From CAVUWL01 sp963700105 (GTDB lineage Bacteria; Actinomycetota; Thermoleophilia; Solirubrobacterales; 70-9), in the NCBI GenBank assembly GCA_963700105.1, contig CAVOWL010000004.1, positions 930,001 through 994,000 on the forward strand: 64,000 nt of DNA, given 5' to 3'. Shown here in pieces: positions 49,518 through 56,872 of this stretch. The position numbers and the translations under genes were made by a program. The first letter of the stretch is position 1, and each line of letters begins with the position of its first letter. The notes beneath the pieces are model-generated. The model ran no database searches. It worked only from the letters and a program-made list of their open reading frames with translations, and was not told where the DNA came from.

Positions 49518-50359
49518 CAGAAGAGCGACTCGCTGTCGTGCCCGTTGGTCTGCCCCTCGGGACCAACGCCCATCTCGGCTCGCATCCGCAGGCCGAACTC
49601 GGTTGTCGACTCCTCGGTGTAGCCGCCGCTCACCTCATCGCGAACGACGCGACCCTCATACAGCTCGATCACCCGGCGGCGCATGCTGTCGACCATCTCG
49701 CGATCGTGGGTGACCACGAGCACCGTGGTTCCGGTCTTATTGATCCGATACAGCAGCTGCATCACGCCGATCGAGGTGACCGGGTCGAGGTTGCCGCTGG
49801 GCTCATCGGCGAGCAGCAGGGGTGGGTGGTTGACGAAGGCACGGGCAATCGAGACGCGCTGCTGCTCGCCGCCTGAGAGCTGATCGGGATAGCTGTGCAG
49901 CTTGGTTGAGAGGCCGACCAGGCGCAGCGTCTCGGGCACCTGCTCGCGGATTTCGGCCCGACTGGCGCCGATCACCTGCAGCGCGTAGGCGACGTTGTCA
50001 TAGACGGTGCGATCGGGGAGGAGCTTGAAGTCCTGGAAAACGGTGCCGATATTTCGCCGCAGCTGGGGAATCTTCTTCTGCGCTAGGGCGCCGATGTTTC
50101 GCCCGGCGATGCTGACCGTACCCTCGGTTGCCGAGAGCTCACGGATCAGCAACTTGATCAGGGTCGACTTTCCGCATCCGGTCGGCCCCACCAAGAAGAC
50201 GAACTCGCCGCTGTCGATCGCCAACGAGATCCGATCCAAGGCCATGTGTCCGCCCGGATAGACCTGGGTTGCCTCACGCAGCTCGATGATCGGGGCGCGC
50301 GCCCGCCGCGCCCGCCCCGGCGGCCGATCTCGGTTTGTCCTCTTCTTCGCTTTTGCCAT
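49517..50359 (-). CDS. ftsE: Cell-division ATP-binding protein FtsE
   Basis: A 280-residue NBD: Walker A FLVGPTGCGKSTLIKLL, VFQDFKLLPDRTVYDNVAY, signature QLSGGEQQRVSIARAFV, Walker B LLLADEPSGNLDP, VVTHDREMVDSM. It has a basic N-terminal extension (KAKKRTNRDRPPGRARRAR) and an acidic C-terminal tail of about 40 residues beyond the usual length. Confidence 0.96.
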   Translation of the reverse strand: MAKAKKRTNRDRPPGRARRARAPIIELREATQVYPGGHMALDRISLAIDSGEFVFLVGPTGCGKSTLIKLLIRELSATEGTVSIAGRNIGALAQKKIPQLRRNIGTVFQDFKLLPDRTVYDNVAYALQVIGASRAEIREQVPETLRLVGLSTKLHSYPDQLSGGEQQRVSIARAFVNHPPLLLADEPSGNLDPVTSIGVMQLLYRINKTGTTVLVVTHDREMVDSMRRRVIELYEGRVVRDEVSGGYTEESTTEFGLRMRAEMGVGPEGQTNGHDSESLF

Positions 50360-50625
50360 GCCGTGCTCTGTTCTGCGATCACAGGGTGACTCCTTCGCGC
50401 CCTCAGGCGCGCAAGACCCCGCCCAACTCCAGTTGGTAAAACCTTAGCGAATTGTTAGCAAACGTTCGTAAATCCTGGAGCCGTGCTCGCGGGGACGGTC
50501 GCCACCCGGGCTCAAAGCTGCCGCATCCCCGGCGAGGCGAAATCAGGGGGAGTCCCCAGCTACTCGGGGCAGGCGCCCGAAAAACTCCGCCCCCAGCCCC
50601 CGGCGCACGAAGCGGCTCGATCGGA
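50360..50625. other. Intergenic region upstream of ftsE with a GC hairpin
   Basis: Contains the perfect hairpin CGCGCC-CTCA-GGCGCG at 50396-50411 in the ftsE leader and an AT-rich patch at 50432-50475 that could hold the ftsE promoter. No gene was recognised on either strand. Confidence 0.4.
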
Positions 50626-51657
50626 CTACCCGATTGCCACCATGCGTTCAATCGGAACCCGGGCCCGCACCGCGAGCTCCTCGGGAACGCAGACCTCAAA
50701 CTGCATCTCTGCCAGGCAGTCGCGCAGCTTGACCAGGGTAATCATCTTCATGTATTTGCAAACTGCCATCCGGTTGGCCTCGATCAGGTTTGCCTGCGGA
50801 GCAGCCTGTCGCAGCGGGTACATCATTCCGGTCTCGGTGGCGACGATGAAGCTGCCGCGCGGATTCGCCCGCACGGCCGCCAACATCCCCGAGGTCGAGA
50901 GCATGTGGACGCCCTCGGCCTCGATGTCGCCGGCGGCGACGTACTCCATCGCCTGGGTTGAGCAGCCGCACTCGGGATGAATCAGGAACTCCGCCTCGGG
51001 ATTCTCGGCCCGGGTCTGAGCGATGTCAGCGGGACGGATCCCGGCGTGGACGTGGCACTCACCGTCCCAAACGTGAAATCGCAGGCGCCGCTTCGGGTCA
51101 TCGATCAGGCCGGTCTCGCGTTCGACGAAAGCACCCAGCCACATGTCTGGCCCGAAGAGGATCTCGGTCATCGGACCGTGGTTGGCCCAGATATGTTCGA
51201 CCACCTTGACCGCGTTTGAGGAGGTGCAGCAGTAATCGGTCTCGGCCTTGACCGCGGCGGAGGTGTTTACGTACATCACGACAACCGCCCCCGGATGCTC
51301 TGCCTTCCAAGCATGCAACGACTCGGCGTCGATTGCCTGCGCAAGCGAGCATCCGGCGCCGAGGTCGGGGATCAGGACGGTCTTTTGCGGCGAGAGGATT
51401 GAGGCTGTCTCGGCCATGAAGTGAACTCCGCAAAAGGCGATTGCATCGGCGCTGGTTGCCGCCGCTTCGCGGGAGAGTCCGAGCGAGTCACCGAGGTGAT
51501 CCGCGACGTCTTGAACCTCGGGCAGCTGGTAGTTATGGGCCAGGATCACCGCGTTTCGCTGGGCAGCTAGCGCGCGAATCTCCTCGCTCAGCGAGGCGAC
51601 CTCCTCGGGCGAGGGGGCGTCCGGCATCTCGGCTTGGATCGTCGGGAGCTCCTGCAT
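50626..51657 (-). CDS. nadA: Quinolinate synthase A
   Basis: A 343-residue [4Fe-4S] enzyme condensing iminoaspartate with DHAP to quinolinate for NAD synthesis. Seen: VILAHNYQLPEVQDVADHLGDS, IAFCGVHFMAETA (Cys), YCCTSSNAVKV (Cys), GPDMWLGAF, HPECGCSTQAMEY (Cys) and TETGMMYPL. ATG 51657 follows GGAAGG. nadB is not in the window; nadC is 1 kb away on the same strand beyond fpg. Confidence 0.96.
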   Translation of the reverse strand: MQELPTIQAEMPDAPSPEEVASLSEEIRALAAQRNAVILAHNYQLPEVQDVADHLGDSLGLSREAAATSADAIAFCGVHFMAETASILSPQKTVLIPDLGAGCSLAQAIDAESLHAWKAEHPGAVVVMYVNTSAAVKAETDYCCTSSNAVKVVEHIWANHGPMTEILFGPDMWLGAFVERETGLIDDPKRRLRFHVWDGECHVHAGIRPADIAQTRAENPEAEFLIHPECGCSTQAMEYVAAGDIEAEGVHMLSTSGMLAAVRANPRGSFIVATETGMMYPLRQAAPQANLIEANRMAVCKYMKMITLVKLRDCLAEMQFEVCVPEELAVRARVPIERMVAIG

Positions 51658-51793
51658 GAGCCCTTCCTTTCCTGATGTTCGCTGGCCCGGCGGCTGCCTT
51701 GAACCAGTCGAATGAACTTGAGTTAAGTCTAGCCGCTGGGCACGGTCGCGGTCCGCCGCCGCACCGAGCGCGCCGGGACGCCAGACTTTGGCT

Positions 51794-52639
51794 ATGCCGG
51801 AGCTGCCCGAGGTCGAGATCACCGCGAGGAGGCTGGAGGGCGCCCTGGCGGGAAGCGAGGTGGACTCGGCGCTTTCACCCGGGATCAACGTGATGAAGAG
51901 CTTTGAGCCATCGCTCGATGCCCTGACCGGGCGGCGGCTGACCAAGGTGGGGCGGGTGGGGAAGATGCTGATCGTCGAGTTCGGTGATCTCTCGCTGCTG
52001 ATTCACCTGATGTCGGCGGGGCGGCTGCAGCTTTTCGATAGGCACGCCTCGCCAAGGGATAGAACGACCCGCGTCGCGGTGCGGCTGGGTGCGGGGCGCG
52101 AGCTGCGACTGCGGGAGTTTGGGAGCAAGCAGCGGGCCTGGGCAAGGTTGCTCCCAAGTGGGGCGCTGGCGGCCGAGGAGGTGATCTCAACGCTTGGGCC
52201 CGAGGCCTGGCCGGCACCCCCGATCGAGCGCTTCGCGGCGCTGATCGCCCAACCCCGCCACCTTCACCCGCTGCTGCGCGACCAGCGCACGATCGCGGGG
52301 ATCGGGCGATCTTGGAGCGATGAGATCCTCTGGCAGGCAGGCCTCTCGCCATTTAAGAGGGGGACCGAGCTGAGCGATCCCGAGGTCGGCAGCCTGCACG
52401 AGGCCCTGGGGGTGCTGGGCGCGGCGATCGAGCACTACGAGGAGCTGCTCGGAGATCGGCTCCCCGACAAGCTGCCGATGCCACTCAAGGTCCACCGCCG
52501 CGAGGGCCAGCCCTGTCCGCGCTGCGGGACTCCGATCGAGACCGTCTTTTTCTCCGAGCACCAGATCAACTACTGCCCCGCCGAGCAGACCGGCGGACGG
52601 CTGCTGAAGGATCGGCGCCTCTCGCGGCTTTTGAAGTGA
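51794..52639 (+). CDS. Formamidopyrimidine-DNA glycosylase (Fpg/Nei family)
   Basis: A 281-residue base-excision glycosylase: MPELPEVEITARRLE (Pro2 nucleophile, Glu3), VGRVGKMLIVEF (Lys), LLIHLMSAGRLQL, the H2TH region HLHPLLRDQRTIAGIGRSWS followed by DEILWQAGLSP, and a C-terminal zinc-finger-like segment QPCPRCGTPIE...NYCPAEQTGG. The fourth zinc Cys (usually CPxC) is Glu here. ATG 51794 is required so that Pro is residue 2. Confidence 0.93.
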   Translation: MPELPEVEITARRLEGALAGSEVDSALSPGINVMKSFEPSLDALTGRRLTKVGRVGKMLIVEFGDLSLLIHLMSAGRLQLFDRHASPRDRTTRVAVRLGAGRELRLREFGSKQRAWARLLPSGALAAEEVISTLGPEAWPAPPIERFAALIAQPRHLHPLLRDQRTIAGIGRSWSDEILWQAGLSPFKRGTELSDPEVGSLHEALGVLGAAIEHYEELLGDRLPDKLPMPLKVHRREGQPCPRCGTPIETVFFSEHQINYCPAEQTGGRLLKDRRLSRLLK

Positions 52640-52643
52640 GCGC

Positions 52644-53495
52644 TCAGGCCGCCTCGATCAGCATGCTGAAGTCAAGGCTGGGCGCGGAATGGGTGAGGGC
52701 GCCGACCGAGATCAGATCGACGCCGCTCTCTGCGATGGCGCGAACGCTGCTCAGGTCGACTCCGCCGGAGGCCTCAAGCTCCGGCGCGCCGGCGCCGGAG
52801 CTCTCGCGCAGCGAGACCGCCTTGGCCAGCGTCGCGGTGTCCATGTTGTCGAGCAGAAGCCGATCGGCGCCGACCCCAAGCGCGTAGGCGACCTCGTCGA
52901 GGTTTCGACACTCGACCTCAAGCGCGAGGTCGGGGCGCGCCCGGTGCGCCCGGTGCACCGCCTTTGCCAATCCACCGGCGAGGGCGATGTGGTTCTCCTT
53001 GATCAAGATCGCGTCGTAGAGGCCGAAGCGATGGTTGCGCCCCCCGCCAGCTGCCACCGCGGCCTTCTCCAAGCGGCGCAGTCCGGGGGTCGTCTTGCGG
53101 GTGTCGAGGATCGAAACTGCGGTTCCCTGGACCGCCTCGACGTAGCGCGCGGTCAGGGTTGCGATGCCGGAGAGGTGTCCGAGGAAATTGAGCGCGGTGC
53201 GCTCGGCGGCGAGAAGGGCGGCTGCCGTACCGCTGGCCGCCACCACCTCGGCTGGCACCCCCTCGCACCACTGGCCCTCGGCGATCAGGTTCTCGACCCG
53301 CCCAACCCCGCATTGGCGCATCACCTCGGCGACCAGCTCCAGGCCGAAGACGACCCCGGGCTGCTTTTGGATGATCCTCGCCCGTCCGCTCAGTTCGCCC
53401 TCGAGGCTGACCTCGGTGCTGACGTCGCCGCTGCCCAGATCCTCGACCAGCGCCCGCGCGACGATCTCTTGGAGACTCTCATCGCGCTCGTGCAT
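52644..53495 (-). CDS. nadC: Nicotinate-nucleotide pyrophosphorylase (carboxylating)
   Basis: A 283-residue enzyme converting quinolinate and PRPP to NaMN. Landmarks: EDLGSGDVSTE, ERTALNFLGHLSGIATLTAR, ILDTRKTTPGLRRLEKAAV, GGGRNHRFGLYDAILIKENH, LEVECRNLDE, LLLDNMD and ISVGALTHSAPSLDFSML. Confidence 0.96.
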   Translation of the reverse strand: MHERDESLQEIVARALVEDLGSGDVSTEVSLEGELSGRARIIQKQPGVVFGLELVAEVMRQCGVGRVENLIAEGQWCEGVPAEVVAASGTAAALLAAERTALNFLGHLSGIATLTARYVEAVQGTAVSILDTRKTTPGLRRLEKAAVAAGGGRNHRFGLYDAILIKENHIALAGGLAKAVHRAHRARPDLALEVECRNLDEVAYALGVGADRLLLDNMDTATLAKAVSLRESSGAGAPELEASGGVDLSSVRAIAESGVDLISVGALTHSAPSLDFSMLIEAA

Positions 53496-53613
53496 TCCGC
53501 CACCCTAAACGGAGGCGATCGGGCGGGCGAAGCTCCGCCTTCCTGGCCCTCCTCAGCAGCCGAAGTTCGAACCAACCTCACGTTCGCGGCAGCGGGCGCG
53601 TTTAATCCAGGAG

Positions 53614-54075
53614 GTGAGCGAACTGCCCCCGTTTCAGAACCTGATCGACCAGCACGGCGCCGACGTGATGGCGGTGCTGCGCGGTGCGGTCGGGCGAAGC
53701 GACGCCGAGGACTGCTTCCAGGAGACCTTCATCTCGGCCCTGCGCGCCTATCCAAAGCTGAGTGATGCCAGCAATCTGCGGAGCTGGTTGCTGACGATCG
53801 CCCACCGCAAGGCGATCGATCACCATCGCGCCAGGGCGCGGCGCCCGCGCCCGGTAGCGCTGATCGAGGAGACGGCGACGCCTGAACCCGAGCTCGATGG
53901 CGAGGTTTGGGCAAGGGTCGGGGCGCTGCCCCCCAAACAACGGGCCGCGGTGGAGCTGCGCTATGGCTGCGACCTGCCCCACGCCGAGATCGCCGCCGCG
54001 CTCGGCTGCTCTGCGGAGGCCGCCCGGCGCAACCTGCACGAGGCGGTAAAGACGCTGAGAAGGGAAATGAGATGA
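53614..54075 (+). CDS. ECF-type RNA polymerase sigma factor
   Basis: A 153-residue sigma-70 group 4 protein: region 2 (AEDCFQETFISALRAYPKLS, LRSWLLTIAHRKAIDHHRAR) and region 4 (LPPKQRAAVELRYGCDLPHA, EIAAALGCSAEAARRNLHEA). The assigned GTG 53614 overlaps a perfect AGGAGGTGA Shine-Dalgarno, so translation may begin a few codons later, for example at CTG 53626. It overlaps ogt by 4 nt. No anti-sigma gene is adjacent. Confidence 0.9.
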   Translation: MSELPPFQNLIDQHGADVMAVLRGAVGRSDAEDCFQETFISALRAYPKLSDASNLRSWLLTIAHRKAIDHHRARARRPRPVALIEETATPEPELDGEVWARVGALPPKQRAAVELRYGCDLPHAEIAAALGCSAEAARRNLHEAVKTLRREMR

Positions 54076-54623
54076 AAGCCGCGCTCAACCGCCTCACCGA
54101 GCGGGCCCTGGCCGAGGGACTGATCGACGTCGCCTACACGAGCACCGATTCACCCTTCGGTCCGTTGTTCTTGGCGGGGACTGAGCGCGGTCTGATCCGG
54201 CTCGGGCTGCCCAATCAGAGTCCCGAGGCGCTGTTGGATGAGCTCGCCGCGCGGGTCTCCCCTCGCGTCCTTGAGGCGCCGGCCCGCTTCGACACGGTCC
54301 GTCGCGAGCTTGAGCTCTACTTCGAGGGGCAGCTGCAGCGTTTTGGCGTGCCCCTCGATTGGCGACTGAGCAAGGACTTTCGCCGCCGCGTATTGCGCGC
54401 CACCGCGCGGATCCCCTACGGCGAGACGCGAAGCTACACGCAGATGGCGACGAGCGCCGGCAACCGGCGCGCCGTGCGCGCCGCCGGCAGCGCGCTCGGC
54501 TCCAACCCGATTCCCGTGATCGTCCCCTGCCATCGCGTCCTTCGCAGCGGTGGCGGGCTGGGCGGATACGGCGGCGGGCTGCCGATGAAGGAAAAGCTGC
54601 TTAGGATCGAGGCCGGCGGCTAA
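54072..54623 (+). CDS. ogt: Methylated-DNA--protein-cysteine methyltransferase
   Basis: A 183-residue suicide repair protein that takes methyl groups from O6-methylguanine. The active site is IPVIVPCHRVLRSGG (catalytic Cys), with the HTH RIPYGETRSYTQMATSAGN and RAVRAAGSALGSNPIP upstream. The N-terminal extension (NRLTERALAEGLIDVAYTST) precedes the usual domain. ATG 54072 overlaps the sigma-factor stop, so alkylation repair and the sigma factor are in one operon. Confidence 0.94.
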   Translation: MKAALNRLTERALAEGLIDVAYTSTDSPFGPLFLAGTERGLIRLGLPNQSPEALLDELAARVSPRVLEAPARFDTVRRELELYFEGQLQRFGVPLDWRLSKDFRRRVLRATARIPYGETRSYTQMATSAGNRRAVRAAGSALGSNPIPVIVPCHRVLRSGGGLGGYGGGLPMKEKLLRIEAGG

Positions 54624-54656
54624 AGCGGGGTCGGGCTGGCACCGATCAAGGGGGAG

Positions 54657-55289
54657 GTGCTCGCCAATGGCAAAATCAGAACCCGACTCGGCGCGCTGAT
54701 CGCAATCGGCGCGACCGTCGCGTTGCTCATCCCGGCCGCGATCGCCGGCTCCGCAGCCGCCGCGCCGCGCTCGGCTCCGCCCCCACAGTCGCGGATCCCA
54801 ACCCCACCGAGCATCGAAGCCGAAGAACTCGAAGAAGCTGAAGAACTCGAAGAAGCTGAAGCAGAAGAACTGGAAGAAGAAGAATCAGAAACGGGTTCGC
54901 TGGCACCGCCCGAATGCATGCTGCGAAGCGCCACCGCCCGCGTGCTCACCTCAAAGACCGAGGACACGGTCAGGCTGGCGGTTTCCTACAGCACCTATGC
55001 CCCGGCGCAGGGGAAGCTCGATTTCTGGCTGAAGGGGGGCCGCGGGTCGCTGCAGCTGGGCGCGGCAAGCGATCACCTCTCTGAACGCGGAGAGCTTCAC
55101 CAAAGCGCCCACCTGGGCGCTTTGGAGATGGGAAAGGTCAATGCCGCAAGGGCCTTCATCGTGCAGCTTGAGGTCCCCGGCACCCCCGCCTACTGCAGCC
55201 GCTATGACACCCGCCGCCTCACCGTGAGGCAGACCAGGGGCGCCCAGAGCGCCTGGGTTGCCGCCGCGCCGGCGGCTGAAAACAACTGA
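54657..55289 (+). CDS. Secreted protein with acidic Glu-rich repeat, unknown
   Basis: A 210-residue protein with a signal peptide (LGALIAIGATVALLIPAAIAG), a Pro linker, an acidic repeat of EELEEAE type (about residues 54-80), then a beta-rich domain with two Cys (PPECMLRS and PAYCSRYD). The domain (VRLAVSYSTYAPAQGKLDFW, LKGGRGSLQLG, ARAFIVQLEVPGT) looks like a small immunoglobulin-like fold. The acidic repeat uses GAA almost only, unlike the GC-rich neighbours. GTG start; no family recognised. Confidence 0.65.
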   Translation: MLANGKIRTRLGALIAIGATVALLIPAAIAGSAAAAPRSAPPPQSRIPTPPSIEAEELEEAEELEEAEAEELEEEESETGSLAPPECMLRSATARVLTSKTEDTVRLAVSYSTYAPAQGKLDFWLKGGRGSLQLGAASDHLSERGELHQSAHLGALEMGKVNAARAFIVQLEVPGTPAYCSRYDTRRLTVRQTRGAQSAWVAAAPAAENN

Positions 55290-55311
55290 GCCGGCGCAGC
55301 GGGGCCGACGA

Positions 55312-56419
55312 CTAGGCGGCTGTCTTATTCAGATAGTCGCGGATGAACCCATCAAGGTCGCCGTCGAGGACCCGCCCGACGTCGCCGACCTCGTGCTCGG
55401 TGCGATGGTCTTTGACCATCGTGTAGGGGTGAAGCACGTAGCTGCGGATCTGGGAGCCCCAGGCCACGTCCTTTACCTCACCCCTCTCGCGGGCCAGCTC
55501 CTCGGCGCGTTTGCGCTCTTTGAGCTCGATCAGCTTGGAGCGAAGGAGCTGCATCGCGACCGCCTTATTCTGGGTCTGGGAGCGCTCGTTTTGGCATTGG
55601 ACGACGATCCCGGTGGGCAGGTGGGTGATCCGCACCGCGGAGTCGGTCTTGTTGACGTGCTGACCGCCGGCGCCTGAAGCGCGGTAGGTGTCGACACGCA
55701 GATCAGCATCGTCGATATCAAGGTCAAGCGCGGTCTCTACCAGCGGGCCAACGTCGACCTGGGCGAAGCTGGTGTGACGGCGGGAGGAGGAGTCAAAGGG
55801 CGAGATCCGGACCAGCCGGTGGACGCCGCGCTCGGCGGCGAAGAGGCCGTAGGCATACTCGCCGCGGGCGATGAAGGTCGCCGACTTGAGGCCGGCCTCC
55901 TCCCCGGCCGAGGCCTCCTTCATCTCGACCGCGAAGCCGCGGCGCTCCGCCCAGCGCAGGTACATGCGCAGGAGAATCTCCGCCCAGTCCTGGGAGTCGG
56001 TGCCCCCCGCCCCGGCGTGGACGGTGACAACGGCGTCACCGGCGTCGTACTGACCGCTGAACAGTCGCGCCTCCTCAAGCGAATCAAGGCGGGCTTCGAC
56101 CGCCGCCAGCTGCACCGCCAGCTCGGCCCCCAGCTCCTCATCTTCAGCCGCCATCTCGGCCAGATCGTCGAGGTCGGCGATCTCGGATTCCAGCTCGGCG
56201 AAGGTCTCCAGCTTGCGCTGGGCGCGGGCGTGGGCGGCCGACGCCGTCGCCGCGGCCTCCTGCTGATCCCAGAAGCCGGGGCGCTGCATCTCCGCCTCGC
56301 GCTCGGCAACCTCAAGCTTCAGCGAAGCGGGGTCAAAGGTAGTCCGCGAGCAGCTTCAGCTGCGCGCGGATTGCGGCCAGCCGCGCCGGCACCGATTCGG
56401 TTGAGGCGGTCTCGGCCAC
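55312..56419 (-). CDS. prfB: Peptide chain release factor 2, with +1 programmed frameshift
   Basis: Reads UGA/UAA stops. The short frame starts at GTG 56419 (MAETASTESVPARLAAIRAQ, then LKLLADYL), meets CTT TGA C at 56338-56332, and must shift +1 to continue LDPASLKLEVAEREAEMQRP, then GFWD. The long second frame (to 55312) has the RF2 features HAGAGGTDSQDWAEILLRMY, ISPFDSSSRRHTSFA (SPF anticodon tripeptide) and YRASGAGGQHVNKTDSAV (GGQ). With the shift the protein is 368 residues, the normal length. Downstream of secA and the SnoaL-like gene. Confidence 0.95.
56332..56338 (-). promoter_or_regulatory. RF2 autoregulatory +1 frameshift site CTTTGAC
   Basis: The heptamer CTT TGA C at codon 28 of the prfB zero frame is the classical RF2 site: low RF2 stalls at UGA and lets the ribosome slip +1. 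The preceding codon is TAC, as TAT in E. coli, but the internal Shine-Dalgarno place reads GCGGAC rather than AGGGGG. Confidence 0.92.
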
Positions 56420-56476
56420 AGCACAGTTTCGCACTTTGGGCGCGGCTGCGAGCGGATCGGCGCTCGCGGCGGCGCC

Positions 56477-56872
56477 CTAAGCCGAGGCGCCCCCTGCCCC
56501 AAATCCAGCCACCGCCAGAGCCTCGCGGCGATCCTCAAAGGGCCGCCAGCTCCTCACCATGCCCCCGCGCAGCTCAAAGAACCAGGCGAGGCGATCCTCA
56601 CCGGCCGCCGAGCCGTCCTCGGCCCAATGCCAGGATCGGGTGATCAGGGCAAGGGCGCGATCACGATCCTCATAGAGCTGCTCCAAGACAATCTGTTGTT
56701 GGACCCCGCCCGGGGCCCGCGTTGCCCAGCGCCGCGCCGCCTCGGGGCCCTTGCGCAGACCCCGCATCGAGTGCAGTTCGACCCCTGGGTCACAGACCGC
56801 GACGAACGCGTCGAGGTCGCCCTCGTTGAAGGAGCGGATGAACTCGCGAACGGGGTCTAGGCCCCGTGGCAC
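56477..56872 (-). CDS. SnoaL/NTF2-like protein
   Basis: A 131-residue cone-fold protein: VREFIRSFNEGDLDAFVAVC, DPGVELHSMRGLRKGPEAAR, RDRALALITRSWHWAED and LAWFFELRGGMVRSWRPFED. The family includes ketosteroid isomerase-like enzymes and binding proteins; no catalytic assignment is possible. GTG 56872 lies inside the secA 3' end (16-nt overlap), so it is translationally coupled to secA. Confidence 0.78.
   Translation of the reverse strand: MPRGLDPVREFIRSFNEGDLDAFVAVCDPGVELHSMRGLRKGPEAARRWATRAPGGVQQQIVLEQLYEDRDRALALITRSWHWAEDGSAAGEDRLAWFFELRGGMVRSWRPFEDRREALAVAGFGAGGASA

Noticed and set aside
48435..49622. 395-codon plus-strand open frame across ctpA/ftsX
   Set aside because: Runs antisense over two real genes and a junction; the composition is only Arg/Asp/Gly-rich.
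50360..50625. Riboswitch or small RNA in the ftsE leader
   Set aside because: Only a simple GC hairpin and an AT-rich patch are visible; nothing matches a known class.
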